Below are positions 9,773 to 20,928 of a stretch of DNA of 64,000 nt, one piece after another. The stretch is from Astrothelium macrocarpum (taxonomy: Eukaryota; Ascomycota; Dothideomycetes; Trypetheliales; Trypetheliaceae), in NCBI GenBank assembly GCA_021030915.1, contig JAGEMR010000021.1:62001-126000 (forward strand). Reading direction: 5' to 3'. The translations under genes were made by a program, and so were the position numbers. The notes below the pieces were generated by a model. It saw only the letters and a program-made list of their open reading frames with translations. It ran no database searches and had not been told where the DNA came from. Within the stretch, counting starts at the first letter, position 1. Each line of letters opens with the position of its first letter.

Positions 9773-12700
9773 ATGGCGCAGCCTCATTCTCCTAGGCGGC
9801 GGCCAAAAGACATCGCAGCCTCCGCCGTTTCTCCCAACCGGACCGATGCAGCGGACAATGCGTGGTCCCGGATACGCAGCGGATCTTTTCACAATAGAGG
9901 CACTTCGATACGCCCCGTTACCCCCGAGTCAATAGCAGAAGATGAGATTGTAACACAGTCCAGCCTGGAAGAGACGTTGGTGGGCACGCCCCCGGGCTTG
10001 TCGCCGAGTAATAGTGCGCATGCGAGTCCAAGAATCCGCCCGAGAGGGCTGCAGCAAAGAGCAGATTCTTCGGAAGAAGTCAGAAGGATACAAGGCAGTC
10101 GAGCGCTGAAGGATTCGCAGACAAGGCCGAGGACAAGAACAATCGGTGATACACCGCGAGCGGCATCGCCTCCATCAGTGTTTTTCAATCATCGAAATCG
10201 GATTGGATCCATCCATGGATATGGAGATGGCACAATTGCGGCAGTGGGACTAAATGGAGACGCGGTAACGTCGATTGGGCACATTTCGACGATACCTGGA
10301 GCTTCTCATCATACCCCCGCGTCGATACAGCAACGCGTAGCGAAATCGCCTCCTCCAGAGCTTCCGGCGACAGCAGAACCGCTCTCGCCGCTTTTTGTTC
10401 CTGGTACTAATCCTAAGAGGATATTAAGTCTGATGAAGTCGACATGTGGGAAAATGCAGGGTATCTTAGCTTTCCGGAGAGGGAGTGGTCGATCCTGGGA
10501 ACTTGGCTATTGTGCGGTAGACGAGGAAGCCGGTAGCTTGCTCTATGAACCCAAAGATGATACCAGTTATCACAAGACTTTAATACCCGACCTCCGGGGC
10601 TGCCTGGTCAAAACGTCACATGACACTGACTCTCAGATGCCTTTCATCGAAGTCCATGTTGTCACTTCCGATCTAGAAGTCCACTTACGACCGCATACAC
10701 GCACCGAATTCGATTACTGGTTTGCTGCTCTGCTCTGTTGGCAACCAATCCAGCCAAAAGGCATTCAGAACAAAATGGCCAAAGCACAACCTTCCGTCCA
10801 GTCCGAACAGCTGACTAAAGAAAATAGACGACATTCCGAGATTGCAATTCACAAAGATGCACCTATAATCAAGGTGGGCCGCATGGTGTACTGGGATACA
10901 AACATTTCCTATAGCAATACCGGAACGCCAAAATCCTCTAGACCTGCTGCCCATCGAATGCAAAGTCTGGCTTCTCGTAGGAGACGCCAGGTATCGTGTA
11001 CTCTGCGTGAAAACGGAGAGCTCAAGCTTCTAACCGAAGACAATCTTTTGCTGGTATCCTCCGTGCAGCTCTCCCAACTATCACGGTGTGCAATTCAACG
11101 CCTGGATCCGTCAGTTCTAGATAACGAGTTCTGCATCGCCATTTACCCTCAATACACCTCTGGATCACCCTGTCTCTCCCTAACACGACCGATCTTTGTC
11201 TCTCTGGAGTCTAGAATCCTCTACGAGGTCTGGATCGTATTACTTCGCGCTTTCACCATTCCGCAACTCTATGGCCCAAAGCAGCTTCCCAGCGACGATG
11301 ACGCAACACCATCTCAAGAGCCACAGAAGCTAATGCTTACTCCAACCCAAGACATGTTCCGTATGGAACGGTCACTTTCGCTCAAGGTTGTCGAGGCCAA
11401 GCTGAATCTCTCCCCAGACGCGCAGCCAAGCAAGAACCCGATTGGAAGGGATAGGCGAGGAACGGATCCTACAGAAATTGGTCGTGGTTTTTACGTGGAG
11501 GTACTCCTTGATGGAGAAGTGCGAGCGAAGACGATGACAAAGTATGAAGGTAGCTCGCCTTTCTGGAGAGAGGAATTCGAGTTCTTGGATCTGCCAGCAG
11601 TTTTGTCCAGTGCCTCGATGCTACTCAAACGACGGGGCCCTGAGCAAGTAGTGAGCGATCGAGAGCGTGCAGACTCACATCGGCTGGTCCAGCAAGCTTA
11701 TGGCTTTACCGAAAACTCGTCCGGGGGTTACTCTGGTATTACATTCGACCAAACTGTTGGAACTGTCGATATCTATCTAGAAGAACTTGATGCGCAAAGG
11801 GAGACTGAAAAGTGGTGGCCAATCACAAACTTCCTAGGACAACCAATTGGGGAGATCCTGGTCAAGGCACGCGCGGATGAGAGTGTCATACTTATGTCAA
11901 AGGATTACCAGCCATTATCCGAATTGTTGCACCGATTCAACAACGGCCTCACTCTTCAACTCTGGCAAAAGATTTCCGGCGAGTTGGCTAAGACCTCCGA
12001 GTGTCTGCTAAACATCTTTCAAGTAACAGGACAGGCGGCTGAATGGTTCATGTCTTTGGTCGAAGAAGAAATTGACAGTATCCATAAAGAGAACCCAATC
12101 CGCGCACCGAGAGAACGTGTGAAGAAGCGAGTAGATTCCAATGATTCGGGTGATTCAGGTACAGGCTTTACGACTGCAGAACGGGAAGTCCTCGTTCGTG
12201 ATTTTGGCAATAAAGTCACTCAGGAAGCGAATCTACTGTTTCGAGCCAACACACTACTCACCAAGGCGCTGGAGATCCATATGCGTCGTCTTGGTAAAGA
12301 GTATCTTGAAGAGACGCTTACGGAAAAGATTAATGAGATTAACAACACTGACGCGGATTGTGAAGTTGATCCAAACCGAATCGGGAATCCTCAGGACCTT
12401 GAGCGGAATTGGCGAAAACTAATTAATGTCACCAAAGGGATCTGGAACTCCATATTCAATTCGTCGAGCAGGTGTCCACTGGAGTTGAAGGCCGTGTTTC
12501 GGCATATTCGAGCTTGTGCTGAAGATCGATATGGTGATTTTCTGCGCAGCATTCGCTACAGTAGTGTATCGGGTTTCGTGTTTTTGAGATTCTTTTGCCC
12601 AGCAGTGCTCAATCCTAAGCTATTTGGCCTTCTGAAGGGTAAGAATCTACTCAAATTATCGCACATGGAATTCACTAATGACTATCAGACCATCCTCGTC

Positions 12701-14385
12701 CACGTGCTCGCCGCACTTTGACACTTGTTGCCAAGTCGCTCCAAGGTTTGGCCAACATCACAACATTTGGATCGAAGGAGACTTGGATGGAACCCATGAA
12801 TCAATTTCTCACCGCTCATCGAGAGGAATTCAAATCCTTCATCGATGAAGTTTGTACGCTTACTAGCCCCTACGGTCGGTCACCATCATCTGCAGGCCTT
12901 CCTCCTCCGCCTCCTGCCTACTCTACTCCTCTGGCCATTCTCAATCGACTTCCGCAGACCAGTCGAGAGGGCTTCCCTAGTCTACCATATCTTATCGATC
13001 ATGCACGTAATTTTGCGGCCTTGGTACAACTCTGGCTCAATGCCTGTTCTAAAAATGCCCACGATATCAGGCCTGAAGATGGCGACTTGTTCAAATTCCA
13101 CCATATGTGTCTCGACTTGGATCAACGCACAAGACAGTGCCTAGAAAAAGCCGAACGCGCCGAACGCCCTTCAAGCGGAAATAGTCTTAAATGGGAGGAA
13201 CTCGTCGAGTCTCTCCAAGGCGTCCAATTCGGTTCCAGCCGTCATGCCGAACGCCGTAAAAGTAGCGTTGCAACTGCCACCCAGGAACAAAGCACACCTC
13301 GCCCTCGCTCATTCATTAACAAAGGCACCGCCGGCATCCTTACAGCTCGAGGCTTCGCATCCGACTCTACCGCCTCTCTCAATGAAATCAATCTGCACAG
13401 CGCAAGCACTGTTCTTGAGAAACGCATTAGCATTGGCCCTCCAAGCAGCACCACCACCAATGGCACTGACAGCAACATCAGCAGCCCTGTCACCCCGCAC
13501 AGCGCTGGTGGCACCCGTCGCCCTCTGACATTCTTCCCGCCTCCTACAATCTCCACCTCCACTTCCGCATCAGCCTCCGTCACCACCTCCGCTCGCCCCA
13601 GCCCAACCTCCTACCTCGATTCCCAAGATAGCTCCGACGGCGGCGGCTCCGGCGCACCCGGCGCACCCCCTATTCCCGCGCCCTCTCATCCCCGCCACCG
13701 CACACGCTCCGGTACAAACACACACCCACACCAAGGCACACCTGGCCACCCAACCAACGCCTCCAACTTCGCCTCATCCATCGTCCCCGATCCCGCCTTC
13801 ACCTCCCCCACCCCCGCAGCAGCCATCCCCGAGCGCGGCTCCTCCATCCTCGGCGTGCGCCACAAGAAATCGCGCGACCTCAGCGCTCGCGCCCGCACTA
13901 ACGCGCTGCCTCCGGCGCCGCCGCCAGCCCAGCAAACACCCACCCCGCTCCGCGCCGCCGACCCCGACCACCAGCAACAGCAGCAGCAGCAACAGCACCT
14001 GCCGACATCCCCCTCCGCAGTCCAGATCCAGGCCGCCGTCGGCTCCGGCATCTACCTCCACACCAACAGCAATCTGTCCGCGACCTTCTCCGACGACGGC
14101 GACGGCGACGGCGACAGCGCCGCCACCGCGCTGCCCGCGTACACGCCCGATCGCGACGCGGGTGGTGGTCGTGGCGGCGGCGGCGGCGGAGGAGGAGCCG
14201 GGAAGAGCAAGTCGAGGAAGGCTGCTGCGTCCGGAAGTCGGCTGGTGAGTCTGGGGTCCTCCTCGGGTGGGGGTGGAGGGGAGACGGAGAGGGAGGCCGG
14301 GAAGGCGAAGGGGAGGGGGAGCGGGTTTTTGGTGGCGGGTTGGGGGAAGAAGAGGGGGAAGGAGAAGGAGGGGGAGAAGGGGTGA
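9773..14385 (+). CDS. bud2: Bud2/Cla2-type RasGAP (PH-like, C2 and RasGAP domains), 1520 aa
   Basis: Two exons (9773-12638, 12689-14385). The 50-nt intron (GTAAGA, CACTAAT branch, CAG) removes an apparent frame break in the GAP domain and restores LLK-DHP-RPRARRTLTLVAKS. In order: a disordered N-terminus; a PH-like region (about residues 226-325, MQGILAFRRG to FDYWFAALLCW); a C2-like region (about 527-700); and the RasGAP domain (about 735-1010) with the arginine-finger region LFRANTLLTKA and the signature SGFVFLRFFCPAVLNP. The long C-terminal tail is Ser/Pro-rich with Gln and Gly runs. Bud2-type GAPs accelerate GTP hydrolysis on the Rsr1/Bud1 GTPase and help place polarity and septation sites; assigning this subtype rather than another RasGAP rests on domain order. 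The first ATG is at 9773; the frame is open a little upstream but only from GTG. Confidence 0.88.
13972..13998 (+). repeat. CAG/CAA run coding for polyglutamine
   Basis: A mixed CAG/CAA run encoding about eight Gln near residue 1385 of the RasGAP protein, in its disordered tail. A GGC/GGA run coding for polyglycine lies at about 14175-14200. Confidence 0.8.
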
Positions 14386-15638
14386 GGTTTGGGTTGGGGG
14401 GTGCTCTGAGGGATGAACTGGGGTTTTTCCATGATGCTCTTTTTTTTTGTTTTTTAGATGAATGTTTCTTTTCTCTTCTTTTGCCCTTTCTTTTTTTTTT
14501 TCATAGGGTGGATATCTGTGTTTTTTTCCGCTGGGGGGTACCCTGACGGTAAAACAGAACGTCAGGGACCCTAGAGATGGGAGGGTGGATTGCATAGGTT
14601 TTGTTCATAGCGTATGAAGTGAGTTCTGTAAACTTTTTCTGTTGAAGGAGGCCTCATGGTAGTTGGGAGCGAAGCTGGGTCTACAGCTACGCGTTTGACT
14701 AACGACATTGTCCCTCGTAACCCAAATGCTCGTATATTGAAATCTCCGATCCGATGATGTAGCACGTATACCCGTATTAAGTATGCTTTCGAGGCATAAA
14801 TGCATCTGACGTTCATTACTGAATGAAAAGCACAAGGCTGACGCTTTTATACCTACGTATACATTGAAAAATCTTTGTAAAGCCTCGATCTAATTAAGGA
14901 TTCGGTTTAGATATCCGTTCCCTTAAACCCAGGAAATTATCAGTATCGAGGAAGAAATTCAAGGAAGAAAGCTAACGTCCGTTGCCGGATCAAGGGACAA
15001 ACCCCGGTTTAGGTAGTTTGAATTCAAATGACTTCAAATTTGTGAAAGTATCAAAATCCATAAACTCTTGTATTAGTAATATTATGTGATCAATTCTAAG
15101 AGATCCTGATTCTGGGGACATAAAAAATTACAATCGCGTTGGCTCCATTGCGCTTAATCCATAGGTACAAAGCGCCTTATCTTATGATATAATAATACTC
15201 CTCAACCCACAACTCCAAAATGTCATTTTTTTCCCTTTTAGACTTCTAGAACAGTTTAACTTGACTTCATAAGCCTTACCAAAATACGAATATGTTCTTA
15301 TCAGTCTTGTGGCGACTGTCAGGCGCGAGTAAGTCCAACGTCACTACACTAATTGGTATACTCGAAAAGTCTTTGTGCATACGCTGCTGTAACCCCCTGC
15401 CCAACTCTTGCATCAGCGCGGTCGGAAAATGTCTCCATGAATTGGTATTTGAACACTGCTCGCTCGAACGGCAATTTTTCCTCTGTCACTCCCACTGCGA
15501 TAAATGCCAAGGCCAAACTGTAAAACAACAGGTCCTGAAGACTGCGAGCATCTATGTCCCCTATATTCCTTATCTCCAAGGGTTCAGAGATTCTCTTGTA
15601 TCCAGGCAAGGTTGACAAGCCTGTGCGCCGAGATCCAG
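14386..15638. other. Intergenic region, AT-rich
   Basis: T-rich 3' flank of the RasGAP gene (14440-14530), then about 1 kb of AT-rich sequence without supported genes. Open frames at 15292-15618 on both strands lack motifs. An in-frame ATG at 15504 could extend the HET protein but matches nothing in that family. Confidence 0.5.
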
Positions 15639-17816
15639 ATGGATCATTACCGCTATAGGCCGCTCCCTGGGCACGGGAAGCATATCCGCTTGCTGACTAT
15701 CTTCCCAAGTCGCGACAACAATTCCGTTATTCGCACTACCCTCAAAGTTCATAGCATTCCTTCTTCGGATGCCACACGTCGTGAGAAGCTATGGACTCAT
15801 CTCTTCCTCCCTCCCTACTTTGCCATCTCCTACAGATGGGTACCAGGCAACTCACAGTCCATCCTGGTGAATGGCAAGTCTTTTGATGTGAACGGAAATG
15901 TGCACGACGCGTTGCTTGTCTTGCGCTCGTACATGAGCACACCAATGCGTTACTGGATCGACTGTATCTGTATCAACCAGAAAGACGAAAAAGAGAAGTC
16001 AACACAGATACCTCTCATACCATACGTGTATGGTCTCTCGCTCGTAACATGCATATGGCTGGACATGCCAACAGAGGAGTCAAAGCGGGCGGCGGATCAT
16101 ATCTTTAGGCTCACTCACCACCGATACTTAGTCAAAGCTGTTTACGCGTACACCGACCTGCAGTCTTTTACACCGACGACACGAGTCGACGAGACGCTCC
16201 TTGCTAAACTTCAACGAATCGTGCGTGCCGAAGTTATCCGCCAGGGCTATGCTTTGATCTGGCGATTAGGAATGCCAATCACGTGGGCTTCAAAAACTTT
16301 GGCCGGTCTCCAAGCCAAAAGGTTTGTGGAAGAGGGCGTCATGGGGTGCCGCTTCCGGACTCTGGAAGAGTACAAATCATCCGGATCGATTCGTGAGGAG
16401 CACAGAGTCAAAGTCTTGGTCGCAGGCAGAAACATTCGAAATGCATGGCAACCCAACGCTCGTGCTCTCCTCTCCGTTGACACAAATGGACTCAAGGAAA
16501 TTGCCGAGCTTATTGAGAGAACAATGTTCTGGAAGACAGAATACTTCAACAGAATGTGGACTTTGCAGGAAGTCTGCGCCACGCAAATGGCAGCAATCGT
16601 ACACGGCGGAAATTTGATCCCTCTGCCAGATCTTTTGAAGGTAGTGCAATATCTCGAGTCAGAGCTCGGGATTGAGAGCGATCAGGTCGAAAAAGCCGTC
16701 CGTATTCAATGGATCAACGCCGAATATCATTCACAAAGACGCCTCCCACTCCGTGCCCTCCTCTACGAAAGCCGTGACCGGCATTGTAGTGACCCAAGAG
16801 ATAAGATCTACGCGTTGCTGGGACTCATGCTTGAACGGCCAACAGTTCTGGTAAAGCCGGCATATGACCAACCAGAGCCAGAGGTCTATAGCAACGCGAC
16901 TCGGTTTCTAGTTGCTACCGGTCGGTCGCTGGACATCATTTGTGGACATGAAGAACAGGAACGGCTGCCATGCTATCCATCCTGGACGCCTGACTTTGCC
17001 CAATTCGCTAGGGGCGATGCTACGCCGCTGATAGACCTCAGCGGACGCCATACGGTATATAAGGCATCGTTGAGAGAACCGCCCCAAAACATCCTCGACC
17101 CAACATACCTACCAGACGACTGGCAAAGTCTGAGCGTGGAAGCCATCCATCTGGGCATCATTGGCCATTTATCCAGCCACAATACCCCGAGCGAGAGCGT
17201 TTTACAAAGAGCAAAAAGCTGGGAAGCCGCAATTCAATATGGCTTCACGGGCCATCCTCGGGAGGTTCCTCTTCTCCAAAATGCTTTCGAGCTTGTCCAG
17301 CATTGTTATAATTATTCCATCGATGCTACCGCCAAAGGATCGCGATGGCTCTCAACGCCAGAAGGATCGCGTATCTTACACGAACTGGTTTTGTCATTGC
17401 GTGAGTTGGAGCACGAAAAGCTCGACCTCTCTGGCAAATATATTCAGACGCTGATTTGCGGACGCTTGGACACGGGTACTCGTTGCAGTTTTGCCAACGT
17501 TATGGACCTACTTTGTCAACCATTCAACCACGCGCAAACCTCGAGGACTCCCCCGGAAATTTTCTACAATGCAATCGACTCGGCCACTGCTAATCGGCGG
17601 CTGTTCGTCACTGAGAATGGCGAAATACGGGGAGCGGCTCCTGGGGGCGCAAAGCCTCAAGATCAGGTGTTCATCTTGCTGGGTTGCAGTGTACCTGTTG
17701 TCTTGCGGCACTTATCAGACAACGGATATGAATTAGTGGGCGAATGCTATTGTCAAGGCGTGATGGATGGAGAAGCGGAGAAGAATGCCAATGTGCGAAA
17801 CATCGTGTTGAGATGA
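15639..17816 (+). CDS. HET-domain protein (heterokaryon incompatibility type), 725 aa
   Basis: Single exon. I chose the ATG at 15639 because the protein then begins MDHYRYRPLPG...IRLLTIFPS, the usual opening of HET proteins. The three HET motifs are visible: YFAISYRWVPG (about 60-70), YWIDCICINQKDEKEKSTQI (about 105-124) and FNRMWTLQEVCA (about residue 306). The C-terminal half has the usual features of this family (RDKIYALLGL, SLDIICG, LPSWTPD-like CYPSWTPDF). HET domains are TIR-related and act in vegetative incompatibility, where nonself recognition triggers death of fused cells; many copies per genome have unknown partners. No partner gene (NLR, HET-C-like) lies beside it. Two MITE copies lie downstream, fitting a dynamic region. 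Confidence 0.9.
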   Translation: MDHYRYRPLPGHGKHIRLLTIFPSRDNNSVIRTTLKVHSIPSSDATRREKLWTHLFLPPYFAISYRWVPGNSQSILVNGKSFDVNGNVHDALLVLRSYMSTPMRYWIDCICINQKDEKEKSTQIPLIPYVYGLSLVTCIWLDMPTEESKRAADHIFRLTHHRYLVKAVYAYTDLQSFTPTTRVDETLLAKLQRIVRAEVIRQGYALIWRLGMPITWASKTLAGLQAKRFVEEGVMGCRFRTLEEYKSSGSIREEHRVKVLVAGRNIRNAWQPNARALLSVDTNGLKEIAELIERTMFWKTEYFNRMWTLQEVCATQMAAIVHGGNLIPLPDLLKVVQYLESELGIESDQVEKAVRIQWINAEYHSQRRLPLRALLYESRDRHCSDPRDKIYALLGLMLERPTVLVKPAYDQPEPEVYSNATRFLVATGRSLDIICGHEEQERLPCYPSWTPDFAQFARGDATPLIDLSGRHTVYKASLREPPQNILDPTYLPDDWQSLSVEAIHLGIIGHLSSHNTPSESVLQRAKSWEAAIQYGFTGHPREVPLLQNAFELVQHCYNYSIDATAKGSRWLSTPEGSRILHELVLSLRELEHEKLDLSGKYIQTLICGRLDTGTRCSFANVMDLLCQPFNHAQTSRTPPEIFYNAIDSATANRRLFVTENGEIRGAAPGGAKPQDQVFILLGCSVPVVLRHLSDNGYELVGECYCQGVMDGEAEKNANVRNIVLR

Positions 17817-18084
17817 TAAGACGGCTTTAAAGCTCATATTTCCTTGATGTATTTGGAAACAATGAATGAAGTTGAGGATGTGAATACGGAGAGAGTGTGG
17901 GGAAGCGGTGAAGCGGCTCTTACATAACCTCACTAACGGCATGATCGACAGCAAATCCAAAACCTCAGAATATTTTCATTGAACACGAGCACAAGGCATA
18001 GAAATGGCTATATAATACAATCATGATGATCCAGATATTATAGACGCGCAAGGGAGAGACTTGAGTTGTCTAAACAATAAACTT

Positions 18085-18312
18085 GGTGCAATAAGAAATG
18101 TCACCCACAACTGTAAAAGATACAACTCGGCGCAGGCCTACTTGGGAGGAACTCAGATCATATTATACAATTATATATAATTGATAATGTAACGATGATT
18201 TATCGAGAAATAAATTTCAAAATATTTTCGTCTATTTTCGTTGAGGGCCTCTTGATGAGATCCGCGGCAAATTATGTCTCCCGCGGTCGCAAGTGACATT
18301 TCTTATTACACC
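18085..18312. mobile_element. MITE-like element, copy 2
   Basis: A 228-bp relative of the element at 461-676. The left end is TGCAATAAGAAATGTCACCC and the right end GTGACATTTCTTATTACACC, with GC-rich CCGCGGTCGC just inside the right end. The interior is AT-rich and non-coding. It starts about 270 bp after the HET stop codon. Confidence 0.75.
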
Positions 18313-18359
18313 CACTGGTGACGGGGTGCGTCTCTCAACCTAGGGACGGACATTATCTT

Positions 18360-18790
18360 GGGCACGGTGAAAGCCTCAAACAAGACGACCGGAGCCTCCC
18401 AATGCTACTTGTTGCGGTCGGTGGCGCTGGTGGAGATGAGCCGGGTGTGGCTGGAAATGACGCCGCACTACCGTCACCCTTGGCCGTGATTCTGTACACG
18501 TTTAATCCATGACAAGACCTTCACTGCCGCAACTGACAATTTTGCCTACAATCACGGACCTGACCTACATTTCGGTAAGCATGATATCGACAGTGGCGAC
18601 TTCGACGCTGCCTGATGGATTGGGTTCTTCATAGCAGTGTGAACGCAATTGTCGACTACGAGGAAAGTCTTGTCCACGTTATTCGCGTTGAATAGAATGT
18701 TACTGGTTCCAACCTTGACTCCATTTAAGGCAGCACTAACAGCTCGTCCACCAGTCATCATGACGGGGTTGCCTGAGGAGAGACGAAGCG
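18360..18790 (-). pseudogene. Possible decayed gene remnant
   Basis: On the minus strand, after a CTCCTCAG acceptor-like site near 18775, an open stretch reads GNPVMMTGGRAVSAALNGV, then NILFNANNVDKTFLVVDNC, and breaks near 18600. In a different frame VEVATVDIMLTEM follows, and further on HGLNVYRITAKGDGS leads into a Pro/Ser/Thr-rich tail ending at about 18360. The frame changes and the lack of a start suggest a broken copy of a secreted or wall protein. I do not recognise the family, and unusual splicing could also explain the breaks. Confidence 0.3.
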
Positions 18791-19080
18791 GCTCTTACTC
18801 TCCAGCGCAAAACTGGCTCAATTGAGGTCTATTAGATACTCTCCAGGGCTACTGGGGCGGATCAAAGATGTTTCAAGACTTAATTCGAGGCACGTTCTCT
18901 TGAAGCATCTAAACATCAGCCAAATAATCTACACCAAAGGATAAGCTAATGCCATTCCTCGGCCTCCTTGCAATAAATGCTGCACATAGTTAGTCAGGTG
19001 ACAAATCGCCTTTTGTTTACCAAACCCTGAAAAATTCTAAGAATATCGCTCAACGGTTGAGTGTCATCATTGACGGAGTC

Positions 19081-20039
19081 TCACAAGCGTGGCTTTCTCG
19101 CTGTTGTGACTATGAAGGGCCAGTAGCGTTCGTGACGCGTTGCCTCTAGATTGGATACAAACTCGTCCTGGCATTTCTTGATATCGTCATCGGTAAATTC
19201 CGAATCCTGCAGCATCCTCTTCATCACATTCCGATGAAATAGCATTTCAGTCAACTCGTTATTGTAGCCTATACGGAAGGTTTCGGGCTTGGTCTTGGCC
19301 ATCCATCGCGTCGCTGGGATCTTATAGGGGTGCTGCTCAATATTGGTGAGCTCCACATTACGGGCATAGTCAGCGATCGTGAAACCGCAGTCCATATCAA
19401 ATCCTCTTCGTTTCGCAACAGCCTTGAACGTATTCAAACTTTTCCAATTCTCATCAATGGGTTCATCGCGGGCGTTGTAATATCGGTGGACGTAGTCACC
19501 AAATTCACATGCGCCACCGGGCTTGAGCAGCGACGCAACCATGTTCATGTACCTGGGCCAATCGGCCATCGCGAAGAGAAACAGGCGATGGCAGACAAAA
19601 TCGAATGATTCAGGCCGGAACCTCTCATCTCGACCTGCGAGATCGAAAATGTCGCCTTCGACAAACTCCACATTCGGTGACCATTCGACGTCCCTTTGCA
19701 ATCTCTGAAGTGAGATATCGACACCAAAGACATGGGCCGAGGGATGTGCGCGGGCCAGGCCTAAAGCCACTGATCCTGTCCCACATCCGATGTCTACAAT
19801 GCGAGCGTTCGGCGGGAGATCAAGTTCAGAGAGAATGGTGCGGCCGCCAACCAGGTCGGTCAAGGCCTCAGCCTGATATTGAAGTCTGGTTTGTTCGGGT
19901 GCACTGAGGCATGTTTAGCTTGTAGATAGAATGGAGAAGAATTGACCTAGGCGAAAATGTGTTCTTACTCGTCAGGCAGCAAATATGCCGCAGGCGTTTG
20001 GTGATACGAGGGTACGTAGTCTTCTGGTATACTAGCCAT
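19081..20039 (-). CDS. Class I SAM-dependent methyltransferase, 297 aa
   Basis: Two exons (19969-20039, 19081-19903); the 65-nt intron starts GTAAGA and ends CAG. The first exon supplies MASIPEDYVPSYHQTPAAY and an ATG in good context (ccATGG). Motif I (IVDIGCGTGSVALGLA) is at about residues 53-68, the acidic residue after strand 2 is in VFGVDIS, and motif II/III lies around FDFVCHRLFLFAMADW and LKPGGACEFGD. This matches UbiE/LaeA-like and small-molecule methyltransferases of fungal secondary metabolism; a methyl group moves from SAM to an unknown acceptor. The YHQTPAAYLLP opening is typical of fungal small-molecule methyltransferases as I remember them. It lies near other tailoring-type genes but no synthase. 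Confidence 0.85.
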
Positions 20040-20402
20040 GGCGCCTTATAAAGACAAAATTCTTGTATGATGAGCGACGGTATTTAATAGAGCGGGAGCG
20101 GCCACTCTACTAGCATGCCGTGCATGCATCTCCCCGGCCCGTTGCCGGGGGCTTAGAGCGCGTTATCCGATTCGAATTGGCATGCGAAATATTGGAGGTC
20201 CGGGGCGAAGCTATGTGCCGCTATGCACATGTACCTAGGTATATTGCATATTCCAACATCGGATAGTGCACACCAGTCTGACGTACAGCGTCCACAACCG
20301 AGATGATATCATGACGGTCAGACGTTCCACATGTAGTTAAATACCAACAATTGTACCAATGTGTTTCCGGTAAGACTCAAACTATTCTGCAGCATCATCA
20401 AG
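20040..20402. other. Promoter region of the methyltransferase gene
   Basis: 363 bp without coding signal between the methyltransferase start and MITE copy 3. It contains a TATTTAATAG stretch on the plus strand about 40 bp upstream of the start codon. Confidence 0.4.
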
Positions 20403-20652
20403 AGTTGCAATGATAGATATCACGAATTGCAAAAGATAGTTATGATATGCAATGCACATGTTAGAAATCCTCAGCTACAAAAAATGTTATGACCTTCGAG
20501 GACTTTTTTGTTCTTGTCATTCTTTTTTTTTTATCATTTCTTTAAAAACCAAATGCCTTACCATTTCAATAGTCTAGATTATATCAAGAATCTCCTACAT
20601 TTGCGAACAGCTATTTTCAATTTTGGCGGTCCATGACATTTCTTATTCAGCC
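20403..20652. mobile_element. MITE-like element, copy 3 (degenerate)
   Basis: About 250 bp. The left end GTTGCAATGATAGATATCAC is a diverged form of the copy-1 terminus, and AGAAATCCTCAG at 20463-20474 matches copy 1 at the same distance from the end. The right end TGACATTTCTTATTCAGCC closes the element. Divergence of both ends suggests it is the oldest of the three. Confidence 0.65.
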
Positions 20653-20928
20653 ATTGATAGCACTTATTTTGATTAATGTTGTGTGCAAGCAAAGCGTTCT
20701 AAACGTATAATATATACATAACCTGAGTTGTGTAGACGATCGTCTACGTGCATCGTACAACGCACGTCCTGCGTATTTCTAATAGATTCATAGCCGCGGA
20801 GAATTTCATGACGATACAAATGTAACCGAGGCATTTGTCCCAGAGGTCTTTGGCAATACAAAATCCTACAATAACCCTTTGTTTCGGAGTATAGACAGAT
20901 GTTCAGTATGCCGTAACTGAATTGCCGA

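Noticed and set aside
12700..12740. Apparent stop codon and frame shift within the RasGAP domain
   Set aside because: A 50-nt intron with consensus signals restores the conserved GAP sequence, so the gene is intact.
13774..14595. 273-codon minus-strand ORF at the end of the RasGAP gene
   Set aside because: Shadow of a low-complexity Ser/Gly/Pro tail; no domain.
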